Shown here: positions 1 to 16,414 of the stretch, piece by piece
Layout: each line of letters starts with the position of its first letter
How positions within the stretch are numbered: position 1 is the first letter of the stretch
Assembly (NCBI GenBank): GCA_949316235.1
Contig: OX438743.1
Coordinates: forward strand, 35,619,242 to 35,683,241
Length of the DNA stretch: 64,000 bases
Source: Oegoconia quadripuncta
Lineage: Eukaryota; Arthropoda; Insecta; Lepidoptera; Autostichidae
Reading direction: 5' to 3'
Translations under genes and position numbers: made by a program
Notes under the pieces: generated by a model
What the model saw: only the letters and a program-made list of their open reading frames with translations
Told to the model about the DNA's origin: nothing
The model's database searches: none

Positions 1-2540
1 AGTAAGACCGCAAAAGTTTGCATGCACATGACAAAGATACTAAAATGATATTGTATGAAAGTCAGTAATACGAATTCAATAATTCACGTACAACCCTATC
101 TATTTCGTTTATTATTCAAAGTAAATATCGCATTGTATGTAAGCGAATATGCCATAAGAAAAAGTGTAAGAAAAGGGCATAAATTACTCCTTAATAAAGA
201 TAAGTATCTACAAAAGTATTACAATTTGCAAAGTAGACCACATATTTAATTAAATAATCCTAACGCCTTACTGTAAGTTAATTCAATTTGGTATAATTTA
301 CTACTTGTATAATCCTTATATATCAATTAACTACTTGAATAATCGTAGGTAAATTAAATTCATTCATTCGCTAAATTAAAATTGCTCCTCCGAGTCATTT
401 TTATTTTATTACTCAAGAATCTAGCAAAAAGCTAATAAAATTACTACTGAGTACGGTAACGGAGAACCGGATCTTGTATATGTGATCGGTTTTATAACGG
501 TGAATATCACGTGTAAGAAATTGCATATAACTCTTTATAAATGAACTATGTTATTAATGGAATTTGTAACAATAATGAATGATTGACCGTCATCCATCAC
601 ATTATACATTGCCAATAGTCATTTAAGATACAATGACTGAATAATAAAGACTTACACGAGACATAAATCCAAATGATGATGTATTCATTCACTCGTTGGA
701 TATACGCATATCTGTTCAATTTGAATATCGTTGATGGAATGTTGTAATCAATCAGATTTACTTCTGTATTGTTCTACTGAATAGTTATCAGCTGTTTTTA
801 TGTAGTCAGTTTTCAGAGACATGACGTCGTGTCGGGCCTATATTTAATTAACACGTTTGAGTGTAAGCTCGAACGTCATTCAGTTAACATGTTGGTATAA
901 GTTCCCCTCCTGTATACCGCGGCTCACTACAGACCAATTTTCATCGACATGCTCTGTTCCTACTGTTAAATCACGAAAGATCAACTAAACGAATTATCAA
1001 CACATAAAACAAATGGGAACAAAGGCGAGCAATTGGCTCACGCATAGTCGGCCATGTATTCTCAGCCTTGTCAGCTAGCATGAAAGTGCTGCCTGCCAAA
1101 GTCGCAATTTCTGTCTCTTCCTAGATAAATATCCATCTTTTACGAAATATCTAAATGGATGTAAAAAATACGCGCGAAGAAACAGTAGTATTCGTTAATT
1201 GGCTTCTTACTTCATTGCTTTCACTTCGCTTAAATGGTCGACAAAATCAGTGATTTTAAAATACAGGACTTTATAGATACTACGACCTTCGCAAATCGGT
1301 CATCGGTAACAACAATATAAATTAAGTACAATTATTGTCTTAACTACAATTTGATTGTGCCAATTTTATATTCATGTAGATATTTTGATAAACATGGAAA
1401 AATACAGATATTGCAAAATTGTAAGCACATACGGTAGATGTCCTCTTAACCAAGGCGTGTTTGAGGTAATCAAAGAAAATGTCATAGTAGTTAAGTCACA
1501 ATGAATTCTGTCAGAGATAAACTTGGTCAAAATGAAAAATAGCTGCTGTAGGACTAGAAAGGCTAATCTGAAAGTGTATATTGCAAGTGAGACATACTCA
1601 GCAGCAGAAGACGTGAAGAACTTTTAAGTCACATAGGCGTTTCCATATTTTTAGTTTTTTGTTAATTAGGTGATTATTAACTATGTTATATAAATCAAGG
1701 AGGTAAAGGATGATGGTTGCATGGTTTATGAACTTGTTTCTATGTATATACAGTGATTACTCCAGAGATTTCGTGACTGATTTGCGTGATATTTTTTTAT
1801 TGGCAATATGGTGCCATTCATTGTTCATGGTACGGTTCATTAAGGTATAGCACGAGGAAGTAGAGATGATGAGACCTGAACTCTTAACAGACGCCATGAT
1901 GCAACCAGCGGGGTATTTTAGATGCTCTAAGGGGTAGAGAACGGCGATGTTTTGAAGTCAGTTAAAAAACTACCTTTCAATGGGTGAAGGTCATCGTTAG
2001 GCGGGATTTTAGACCCGTAATAATATCGACGTTTTACCAAAATAAAAGAACGCTTCTTAGGCGATAACCATTGATGCCTAAATATTTGAGAAATGCCGTC
2101 CCGAGTTTCAGTTTCAATCACGTCCTGATCACCTGACGAGGGAACGACGGCTCAAGGCGCGTGAAAGCTCCAAAGCTCTTTGCTCTAACAAATGGTTGTC
2201 TTATTGTAATGTATTTACATTAAATAAAATTATTTCGAGATTGAAAACGCGGCTTCGTAACTGGGGTCGCGAACTAGTTGCGAATTAAGATTTTTTTTGT
2301 TCGCAAGCAACAGCTTGCTAATCAAGAGAACTTTTCCTTAACCACAAATAAGCATCCTGATCCGCATGATTCACAACCAGTTGCGACTAAACAATTATTA
2401 TCCTTTTTCGCAACCTTCGTTATTTGTATATTGACAATCTATTTTGATGATTTTCATAAAACTTTTCAAGAGGATACTGGCCACTACAATAATATCCATA
2501 GAGAATTACGAATTACTCTTAATATTGACAATCTTAATTT
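1..2540. other. sgg intron or 3' flank, no exon recognised
   Basis: This is AT-rich DNA to the left of the last visible sgg exon. The minus-strand frame at 1927-2121 and the plus-strand frame at 2278-2565 (TTG start) show no family resemblance, no splice context of the right phase, and no base-composition change, so neither is called. The terminal sgg exon could be short and hidden here. Confidence 0.6.
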
Positions 2541-2778
2541 GACGACCGATTGGTGTAGTGGATAGTGACCCTGTCAGCGAAACCAACGGTTGCGGGTTCG
2601 AATCCCGCGACGGGTAAATGTTTGTGTGATGAATATGAACATTTATTCCTGAGTCATGGATGTTTATATAAATATTTATGTATGTTTATCCGTTATCTAG
2701 TATCCATAGTACAAGCTTGCTTAGTTTGGGACTAGATGATTGGTGTAAGTGTCCGAAATATTTTATTATTTATTTAAT
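2541..2778 (+). repeat. tRNA-headed SINE, copy A
   Basis: The head has a Pol III A box (TGGTGTAGTGG near 2551) and a perfect B box (GGTTCGAATCC near 2595). The body follows with TCATGGATGTTTATATAAAT, then TTTGGGACTAGATGATTGG, and an AT-rich tail. The same body recurs at 4245-4475, 17841-17965, 42571-42680 and 54351-54580. It lies about 120 bp beyond the donor of the 2898-3000 exon of sgg. Confidence 0.85.
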
Positions 2779-2897
2779 GCACTCGCCATCCTGTGTAAAT
2801 TTGCAACAGATTCTCAAGTGTCAACTTAAGGTCGACTCAATCTTGAGACCGGTTTACGAATAGGTTAGAGTAATAGGTGAGTGGTGTGTATCCTTAC

Positions 2898-3000
2898 CCG
2901 TAGCGTCGTGCGCGTCCGGCGGCGGCGCGGCGGAGGCGCCGGCCGCGTCGGCGGCGGGCTGCGGCGTGGCGCGGGGCTTCAGGAAGTCGTTGAGCGACGG
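2898..3000 (-). CDS. sgg: sgg exon: C-terminal tail; last visible coding exon
   Basis: A 103-nt exon of 34 codons plus one base, starting PSLNDFLKPR after GIQ, as in other insect GSK-3 tails. It becomes Ala/Pro-rich (AADAAGASAAPPP) and is very GC-rich. The acceptor is GTCCAG. The donor ACGGGTAAGG leaves phase 1, so another exon is expected to the left. If the intron is retained, the frame adds GKDTHHSPITLTYS and stops at 2854, giving a complete alternative end. No convincing downstream exon was found in 1-2897. Confidence 0.88.
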
Positions 3001-3100
3001 CTGGACCACAACATTACATCGGTTATCATCAAACAAACTATTCATTTGTCAATACAGCTGGTCAATAAGTCAGATTTTTCCATCGGATAGTCTGGGGGGG

Positions 3101-3336
3101 TCTACTCTCTAACGAAAATAGCTTGGGACGGCCGTAACTTCGGACTTTTTCTTTTGCAGTTTGCTGTGTCAATTATAAACCAATCGTCATTATTTTACTT
3201 TCGTTGTATATAGGTTGGACATCACAAGTTATTACGGGACGCAAGGAACGTCTGTAGTCATGCAAATGAAAGATTCTTAGCTAAAGAAAAAGTCCGAAGT
3301 TACGGCCGTTCGAAGCCATTTTCGTTAGAGAGTAGA
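3101..3336. mobile_element. 236-bp fold-back MITE in sgg intron
   Basis: The two ends are inverted copies. The left end TCTACTCTCTAACGAAAAT matches the right end reversed. Inside them an arm with GGCCGTAACTTCGGACTTTT matches AAAAGTCCGAAGTTACGGCC, so the arms reach about 52 bp. There is no ORF. It sits in the 838-nt intron between the last two visible sgg exons and would fold into a long hairpin in the pre-mRNA. Confidence 0.85.
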
Positions 3337-3838
3337 CTCTCTGATTCGACTATCGGAAGACGTTGGAGCCATTATTTTGTTTGAACTTTCAATACACGAG
3401 TTCCGAGTCGGAAACAGCGCTGAGGTGTTTACGATTTTAATACTGGTTTTTTCTTCTTTCACGTCAACACGAGCAAATACTTTCAATTTTTTTTACAATA
3501 AGTAGGTAAGAGTAATTCCTATAAGCTCAGCTAATTCATTTCCCTTTCGCTGCTGCGACAGTTATCTGAGTGTTCTGTTGTTTTATTAATTGTTTTGTAT
3601 ATCTGTCGAAGTGCGAATAAACATTTTCTTTCTTTCAAAATGTTCTAGTAAATTGCTATATTCCTGTAACGCACCCCCTAACACTTTGGTGAAAACATTT
3701 TTTTTTATTTTATTTGGGAAACTTACAGTATATTATAAAGCATTACAGTAAAGTAGCCGGAGATGGTTTATAGACCAAATTGTTTCCACAGATAAGAATA
3801 TTATTTATTATAAGGCTGTTGATGATGGTGATTAGTAC

Positions 3839-4039
3839 CTGTATGCCCATCTCGTAGTCGGTGAAGTTAAATAGCGGCGGTAACGGTCGGCCGTTGGGAA
3901 GCCGCGCGTTCGGCTCGCGGAGCTCATCGAAGAAGCTGTGCGCACACGCCTGCAGCGGCGACAGGCGGGCGCCCGGCGTGTACTCCAACAGGCGGGACAC
4001 CAGCGAGATCGCGTCCGGGGGCGTGCAGGCGCGGAACAC
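3839..4039 (-). CDS. sgg: sgg exon: end of kinase domain
   Basis: A 201-nt exon of 67 codons, [20 protein letters not shown] to ...FTDYEMGIQ. It includes the LLEYTP helix, [10 protein letters not shown] and [13 protein letters not shown], which close the kinase domain. It is markedly GC-rich. The acceptor is GATCAG and the donor GTACTA (phase 0). A 6.1-kb intron full of repeats precedes it. It varies more from the fly than the other kinase exons (ACTPPDAI for IRTPTEAI). Confidence 0.94.
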
Positions 4040-4244
4040 CTGATCAAACACGGTACATGTTATTAAACCCTTCAGTAATATAATATCTTTTTGTACTAAC
4101 TATGGAGGAGCAGAGTCTCCTAATACAGACATTATTATGCTTAAAAGGAGACTCCTGCCACAATATTGTAAAAGCAATCATAAAAAGAAATAAATGAATT
4201 ATGAAAGATTCTCACCTTCGACAGGCGATTTTCGGACTAGTGTT

Positions 4245-4475
4245 AAATAAAATAAATATTTCGGACACTTACACCAATCATCTAGTCCCAAACTAAGCAA
4301 AGCTTGTACTATGGATACTAGATAACCGATATACATATTAAACATCCATGACTCCGGAATAAATGTTCGTATTCATCACACAAACATTTACCCTTCACGG
4401 AATTCGAACCCGCAACCGTTGGTTTTACTTATACGGTCACCGTTGATGTAATGCATACACCAATCAGTCGTCTTA
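4245..4475 (-). repeat. tRNA-headed SINE, copy B (inverted)
   Basis: Same family as the copy at 2541-2778, in the opposite orientation. The B box (GGTTCGAATTC near 4410-4399) is slightly decayed. The body with the CTAGTCCCAAACTAAGCAAAG complement is well preserved. Together with copy A it brackets the sgg exons 2898-3000 and 3839-4039. Confidence 0.85.
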
Positions 4476-4729
4476 ACGTTCAGATATATATATGTAAATC
4501 CGTAGAGACCTAGTATCCAATCCGTAAATCGCTCGCCTGCCTGGTGTCCGAAACTCGCGCACTCCACATTTCAATGTCGATATACATTGGTTTGTCACAT
4601 TAATAGTAGCATATAAGTATGAAATTATATAATAGTACATGTCTATCGACAAAGACATGTGAGTTGCGCGAGAATCGGGCCCCTGTTCATAAAAACAAGG
4701 AAGATTTTGTGAATTAAGTGTTATAGTAA

Positions 4730-4800
4730 CTCTGACACCAATTATGTAGTCGCAAACAAGATTGTACCATGGTTACTAGATAGCGTACAAACATAAATAT
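4730..4800 (-). repeat. old SINE body fragment
   Basis: A strongly diverged minus-strand copy of the 3' body of the SINE at 4245-4475. It has GACACCAATTATGTAGTC in place of TTACACCAATCATCTAGTC, followed by the TACTAGATA block. No head is recognisable. Confidence 0.5.
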
Positions 4801-5035
4801 AGGATGTTAGGTCGATGCTAATCAGTAAGAGGTGATAGTTGAAGTCATTTGGAACATTTTACCCAAACAAATTAATACAAAAATGATACATGAGTTTTTT
4901 TTTAACGGAAAAAACAAATAAACATAACCAAACAGAAATCACACTGCATTACTGAAAATATTATATTTTCGGAAATTTTAGCATCCACTTGTGTGCTAAT
5001 TGAGGGTAAATGGGTATTAAGGGGGTTTATTGCGG

Positions 5036-5381
5036 CCAGTGGCGCCTTCATTGGATTCTTTCTTTCAAGATTTCTTTTTACAGCATAAAGCTGCTCAGCT
5101 GCAGCAGCTCTGACCTGCACTCGAAAAGCCTAAAAGCTAATTATAAATAATGCCTAAATAGCTTTAATTACGGTAATTTTCAAGAATTTCAAATTATCCA
5201 TAGAAGTGGAACTATTTTTATAATCATGAATTCTGGAAAAAAACTGTTATGAAAGCCATTTAGGTATTAACTACTTATAATTAGGTTTCAGGCTTTTCGA
5301 GTGCAGGTCAGAGCGATTTTTTTTTATTTAATCTGTATCAAAAAGAACTCTTAATCGTTTATCCAATGAGGGCGCCACTGG
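5036..5381. mobile_element. nested inverted-repeat element (hAT-like ends)
   Basis: The outer arms are CCAGTGGCGCCTTCATTGGA (5036-5055) and its near-perfect inverse (5362-5381). The inner arms are 25 bp and perfect (5107-5131 against 5290-5314). CAGTGGCG-type ends are common in hAT elements, but no clear 8-bp target duplication is seen. No coding capacity. Confidence 0.7.
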
Positions 5382-6499
5382 AAGGAAACTATCGAAACTA
5401 AAAAATCTCGAATAAACTAAGTTTTTGAGCCAAAAAATGTCCTAAATGACTTTAACTATCACCCCAAGTCTTATACTTCGATAACATCTGTATAATATGG
5501 CAATTAATACGAGTCGTAGTGTCGTACACTCAATCAAACGCTTTGATTGGCTGTCACACAAGCGAAACCACGTTTATAAAAACAACACGGTTTGTGACTA
5601 CACATACACTATAAGTCCACTTGTCGCACACATCGAATCTCCCTCCTTTTTATGATCGAAGTTGTCACTTATGATGAAGACACAATATTTTCAGATATTA
5701 CTTGCTCTCTCGCGTACGAAAGAGAGAGAAAGACATACCTACGAAATGAAAAAGTCCCAAAGAATCTTAGGCTAGAATCTTTCTTATTTTGTATAATTCT
5801 GCGTAACAGTCCTTTGTACTGTTCGCAGGAACATTCGTAGGTATACCTGTAGAATTATAAAATATATTTTATCTTCGCCATGTGTGACAACATTATAAGA
5901 CTGCTTTCACACGAAATAACTAATGTTTCGACGACAGATAGCATTTTTGAATTCATTAGACTTCGGTGCTTCTTCACAAAAGTGCAATTAACCGATGACT
6001 AAATAAATTAATCACAAGCTGTCGCTGCGATAATAATAGCTTCGCATGAAAACGGTCTAAGCATCAGCGGTTGCTGTGTAACTTTTATATATGACATTAA
6101 AATGAAATTATCCTTTAGAAGGTAGCATTGGTGATTCAGACCAGTTTACAGGTTTGCGCCCATAACTTAGGTAAGGAATTATAGCAACCCAAAAATGCTG
6201 TAATAGTGTTTGACTTAACGAGCGCCAATGGCATGAATCTTAATGTAATTATAGAGAAAAATTACAAACGTGATGTTTAAATTAGAATTTCATTTAATGT
6301 CAAAACAAATGATAGGCAACAAATTATTTGGGGCACTCGTCTTCACTCACACAAGGTTAAGGCATTAGAAGAGATAGGTTGTAATATGAAGGAAAAGCTT
6401 CAATCACTTGTGTTTTCTGAAATTATGTGCAATAAAGTGTTCTTTCTGACAGATGTAAAAAAAAATAGAATGTATGTATTAATTGTGCCGAGCCATATA

Positions 6500-7412
6500 C
6501 AGGGTGTAATCGTTAAGTGTGCACAGGCGATTATTCCGTAACTATTATAGATATCAAAAAACTTTAAACTGATATCGAAAGTACTTTACCTAATGAGTAA
6601 AATGACATTAATAACTTTTTAAAAATAAAACGAGAAATATCCAAAAAAAATATATTAAACACTCCCATACATTTTATTTCTTAGTAAGTACAAAATTTTG
6701 TACCTTTTCAAAGCAGATGTTCGAAGTGACGTCCTCGTTGTGCAATACAATGATCCAGTTTACGTAAATACGTACCAGAAGGAACTTCTCTATCTGGGTA
6801 CTCTTTTCTGTAGGCAATAATGGCTGCCCTATTGTTACAATCATGTTTGTAGTACATTTTTAACATGTCCCTTTTTTCTGTATTGGAATATGCCATTTTT
6901 AATTAATAAATGCAACAATCACGATTATTGACGCAAATTGAAAAAACGCAATAAATTGGCGGGAATGAGAATCCGCGATAAACAATTTGAATAGAACGAA
7001 CACCAAATAGTATCTTTTTTTTTGTTTTTATTTAGTATGTTGCTTTTCAGCCAGTTCATATCAATGCGATATTGAAACAAAGTTTATTATTAATTTGAAG
7101 TGGTAAGATAATTAACCTACACGTGTATCTACTTGAAATTCATCAGTATCATAATACATAATTATAAAATGATAAGGGTAAAATGAGTTGATACTATTTC
7201 ACTTAAAATAAGGAAACTAAAATCTCTACTATCTCATGCTAAATGTATGGGAGTGTTTAATGATTTTTTTTTGGATATTTCTCGTTTTATTTTTAAAAAG
7301 TTATTAATGTCATTTTACTCATTAGGTAAAGTATTTTCGATATCTTAAAGTCTTTTGATATCTATAATAGTTACGGAATAATCGCCTGTGCACACTTAAC
7401 GATTACACCCTG
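6500..7412. mobile_element. Tc1/mariner-like element with ~173-bp terminal repeats
   Basis: The 913-bp element starts CAGGGTGTAATCGTTAAGTG and ends with the inverse, flanked on both sides by TA, the target duplication of the Tc1/mariner/IS630 superfamily. The inverted repeats extend about 173 bp (6500-6672 and 7240-7412) with few differences. The interior keeps only the first 62 codons of a transposase-like gene on the minus strand. It lies in the sgg intron 4040-10137. Confidence 0.88.
6708..6896 (-). pseudogene. transposase N-terminal HTH fragment (DUF4817-like)
   Basis: A 62-codon frame starting MAYSNTEKRDMLKMYY, with NNRAAIIAYRKEYPDR and VPSGTYLRKLD. This is the helix-turn-helix pattern (DUF4817 in Pfam naming) at the amino end of many arthropod mariner-like transposases. 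The DDE catalytic part is absent, so the element is non-autonomous. The assignment is from pattern memory, not a search. Confidence 0.65.
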
Positions 7413-10284
<2,872 letters not shown>

Positions 10285-10391
10285 CTAAGACTTCATTCTT
10301 TAACCTAAGATCTTAAAATCGGAAGCAAAAAGGATTCCAATGTTACAAAATTTAAGAACAGAAGGATGTATGTATTAGGAACTAAGCATTA

Positions 10392-10532
<141 letters not shown>

Positions 10533-10639
10533 TCAAGTTCAAAAATATGATAATTAACGTTGAATAGATTGGGTTGATAGGTAGGAGTAGAGCAGCGAGA
10601 GTGAGCGCAGTAGATATACTAAGATAAGTTACTTATCAT

Positions 10640-11340
10640 TCACATTTTTATTTTATTTATTTAGGAAAACCAACAAGACATACACTATAACAAACATAAT
10701 GCACCTGTGATGTGTGATAGATTCTAAGTGCTGCCTTAATTATAGATTACCACGACATGTGTAGTAAAAAGTAAACATAATTATCAAACCTATAAACTAT
10801 TACAGTTATTTATGTATTTTCTTTTGTACACCTTTTACAACGTAATGATAAAAAAAAAACATAAAAAAAAAACGTATTGATTGCGCTTTGCTAACCATGA
10901 GTAATCTGATCAATTTTGCGCTTTTTAAATGTGCGCGATTATCTGAAAATATGTCTATCGTATCCAGTAACCCCGATAAATTATTGAACTGCCTCTCAAT
11001 CCGGTTCATCGTAAAATGTGACCTAAATTGGTTTTTGCAACGTTTTCTTTGAATATATTGTGGCGAGTACGACGTGGCAGTTTACATGGCGTACTGATAT
11101 TTATATTTGCCAACAAGTGGGGACAGTCAAAGCTACTTCTAATAAGTCTGTGTAAAAAGCTGCTGTCCAAGAAATACCTACGTTGTTTTAGACTGAACAT
11201 TTTAAAATGAAATAACAGCTTCTCGTAGGAAGGTAATTTTTTAGCGAGGTTATACTGATAAGATAGGTGCCACAAAAAACGTTCATACATAATATGCTCT
11301 TTATGCTCATCTTCGGTGTACCAGATCTGCATCTCTAATG
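10640..11340 (-). pseudogene. 5'-truncated jockey/CR1-type retrotransposon 3' end
   Basis: Two overlapping minus-strand frames (11332-11006 and 11009-10806) encode the last part of a non-LTR reverse transcriptase ORF. It has YERFLWHLSYQ, PSYEKLL, LKQRRYFLDSSFLHRLI, CPHLLANIN, LPRRTR and a final IERQFN...DIF. This is the typical thumb and carboxy-terminal pattern of jockey/CR1 elements. A one-base frameshift near 11007 breaks it. The AT-rich stretch down to about 10640 is probably its 3' UTR. It lies in the sgg intron between 10525 and 11834. Confidence 0.75.
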
Positions 11341-13373
<2,033 letters not shown>

Positions 13374-13484
13374 CTTTATAAAACTAATGGGTATGGTTTG
13401 TTCGTCTTTGGAGTAATGACGTGCGACTTTATACACAGTCTCGGGTATGTACTCCAGCACCAAATTCAGGTACACTTCGTCCTT
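13374..13484 (-). CDS. sgg: sgg exon: hinge region
   Basis: A 111-nt exon of exactly 37 codons, [20 protein letters not shown] to ...PISFIK. It contains the hinge sequence [11 protein letters not shown] that lines the ATP pocket. The acceptor is TTGCAG and the donor [19 protein letters not shown] is more diverged from the fly (QYAKTKQTIPINF), as expected for the surface loop after the hinge. Confidence 0.95.
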
Positions 13485-16330
13485 CTGCAACGGTCGAAAC
13501 AAAGCATTACTATTATTGAACAACGTCCCACTTATCGCACACATAATGGGCCATATTATCAACATTATTATTTTTGTCAACAATCGATGTGTCCACTAAA
13601 ACCACTCTACTTATCGGTTGGTTAGATACAAAACTTTTATCATAGAAAATACAAAATCGGCAGTTATGTGCTTTGTTAATGTATTCGTATCGAAAACTAC
13701 AAATAGTGTGGTTAAAATTGAACCTTAAGGGCAATAATCATAAGCGAGTTTCCATGTCAATTAAAAGGACGTACTTGTGTTATATGCGAGTAATACTATT
13801 TTGCCAAAACATTCTACTCAATGAATGACATTTTAATGTTTATTCCCTCCCACTAACAAATAAATTAGGGATTGTCTCATGGCCGCGTGGATCGATTGCA
13901 TGATTCGATTAATCTGACTACAAGGATTTTTAAAACGAAGCCTGTTAATACGTGTATTAAAGTCTACTTTGTTTCCAATTACTTTGTTTGTTCTATATAT
14001 AGGTATTTTCAACATTTGATTTACATATTTGTGACAGTGGAAATGTAATTTATTTAGATATTTTATCGAAAGCAGTTATTGTTCTATTTGACGCGCGCCT
14101 ATGTTTTTCATGCAGAAATTAAACTTTCTTTCAGTACCTCATTGGGCAACGCTGGAACAACCACTGATTTCTTGTAGAGAAATTGCTTTGCTTCTTAGTT
14201 AAACTACGCATAACATCATTACTTAGAACAAAATATTTTGGCCAAAAGTGATTCATGTCATAACACTGTACTTTTATATATTTGTATGCGTTTCTGTAAT
14301 ATACTAATAAACGTTTTACCTATCTACTGATATTTCATCAGCAGGGAAACACGACTATCACTATTCCCCTTAATTATGACTTGTTCAAGTGCTAATTGAA
14401 TTTAAATTTTGACTCTTATAAATACTGAAAACTTAAGTAAATGTAACATTCGACCGAGAGTGTGTGAATATGTACACTACTAGGAACTCACAAAAGCTAA
14501 GCGATAAAATAACGAACTTCAAAATGAATCATGTGACTGTAAAGTTGTTCACGTATGTGGAGACATTAAAGTGACATTGCACTCAATATATCAACAAAGG
14601 ACTGAAAGGTCATTAGTTGGCCGGTGCCTAATTTTGGACATTCTCTGCTCAATACACGAAAATAAATCTTAACACATAAATACAAAATATACATTTTTCT
14701 TATAAAACTGATGTCGTTGTTCTTAGTAGTGTACAAATACTTGAAGTTTGGCATATGATGAAACATTACATGAGAGAAAACTCATTCATCAAAATCAAAT
14801 TAAAACTATAAAAATTAAAACCTGTTGTTATGTGTGTTCCTTCTTGACGAAGTAAATGTTGTAGAAAAAAAACTAGACAAAATGCATGAAAAGCCAAAAA
14901 AAGTAAGATTGGTACGCATATACGCATTAGAGTTAATGGAATTAATAAATTTCCATTATTAAAAAAGTTGGATGCAATATTTGACCAAGAAAATTGATTC
15001 CAACCTTGGCAATCAGCCAAAGGTTCTTGGCTTTAGTAGAATCGCGATAACCTTTATTGCAGGCCTTGAACGGAGGTGTCTAAGGATCGGAGTAACTTTA
15101 ATTATTTTTACTCGTCTATTATAGACAAACTGATATTAGATAGTTAAATTTTTTTAACCATTCCAATTATGCAATATTAATCTTAATGAGAAAAATCACT
15201 GTCAGAAAGACGATTGAAATTAAAAAAAAAACGATTCCACATGGAATCTTGAATTTACACTCACTAAAAGTAACATACAACTTGTGATCTAGGCAAGAAA
15301 AGGTTGGCTATTGCGGTAGCCAGTGAGCTCTGGAAATACCCACATTAAGTGTAGCCGTTGATCAAAGTGGATGTGCCGTGTCAGTCGTTAGAGCGCGGAC
15401 CCCCACAGTCGGGCGTCCCCAGGGGTCCAGGCGACCCCGCTCACCACTGATAATGCTTGGGCGACTTTTTGTCTATATCCTTTCGAGTTTATAGAGTCAA
15501 TAGAGCAACGGAAGTGGGTCATATTCCACCAATTGAATTATATATGTCAACCTTTACAGAGTCCACAGCATTTGTGTTGGAATTTTAGATGAACATCTAA
15601 TGGGGACATAATCAAGTTGTTCGATCTCAAAGATATATACATTTTGAAGCTAGTAACAAATATCAATTGTTTCTTCTTCTAACAAAGTATGTATGAGTAA
15701 GTGCAATGTTGATGACTTGACGCTCGAAGCTTAATGCCAAAAAACTCCCAAATATAAGAAGCAAGCATAAAACAAAACTCTATGATATGTCGAGTATTCA
15801 TTTAAGTGAGTAATGAATAAAATTGCCGAGCTTCTATCGATTCAAACGTAAAAGCATAATATGGCTTGAAAAACAAAAATGATTGATGATAAATGAAAAC
15901 TTTGTCTCAATTATGCACACACCGCTCTCTGGCCACCTCGGTTACCGACCGATACTTTACGAAGTATAAACCTAGATACATAAACGTATATTTAAACATT
16001 AAACTTTAAAAAATATTGTTCGGTAACCGTTGCCAAATGCCTGATAAACCGATATGTGCGTTAGCACACTAGCGCAACAATCTGATTGGTTCGTAACGTA
16101 CTGCGACTTCTAGACTCTGCATTGCGTTTAGCATAGAGCTCACAGCCGCGGGCACTGCCGCCTTCCCCAAATAAAACACACAAACAACACACCCTTAATA
16201 ATAGGGCTAGAATTACACGTCAAAATACATTACAAAATTAATAATTCAATATTTTAAACATTTCTTTGAAACAAATTTTTTTTTTAAATAAAAAGAAAAA
16301 CTAAATGAAATAATAACGAAAGAAAATCAC
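13485..16330. other. sgg intron; one GC-rich patch
   Basis: AT-rich intron. A GC-rich patch at 15365-15450 (GCGCGGACCCCCACAGTCGG) contrasts with its surroundings but has no clear Pol III boxes or frame. The frames at 14566-14766 and 14766-15020 (minus) look like chance. Confidence 0.5.
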
Positions 16331-16414
16331 CTTTTCTCCACTGGAGTAAAAGAAGTATTTCAATTTGACAATGTTACAATGCTCCAGTCGTCGCATTATT
16401 TGAAGCTCTCGGTT
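16331..16414 (-). CDS. sgg: sgg exon: alpha-C helix and beta-4/5
   Basis: An 84-nt exon of exactly 28 codons, beginning [16 protein letters not shown] and ending FFYSSGEK. It contains the Glu of RELQIM that salt-bridges the catalytic lysine, and the Arg next to it that belongs to the primed-phosphate pocket of GSK-3. The acceptor is TTACAG and the donor GTGATT (phase 0 at both ends). KLKYFFY replaces the fly KLLYFFY. It is too short to be found by a simple ORF scan. Confidence 0.94.

Noticed and set aside
5500..5840. CCAAT/TATA-like words followed by a small plus-strand frame
   Set aside because: The 62-codon frame has no resemblance to any family and the promoter words are expected by chance in AT-rich DNA.
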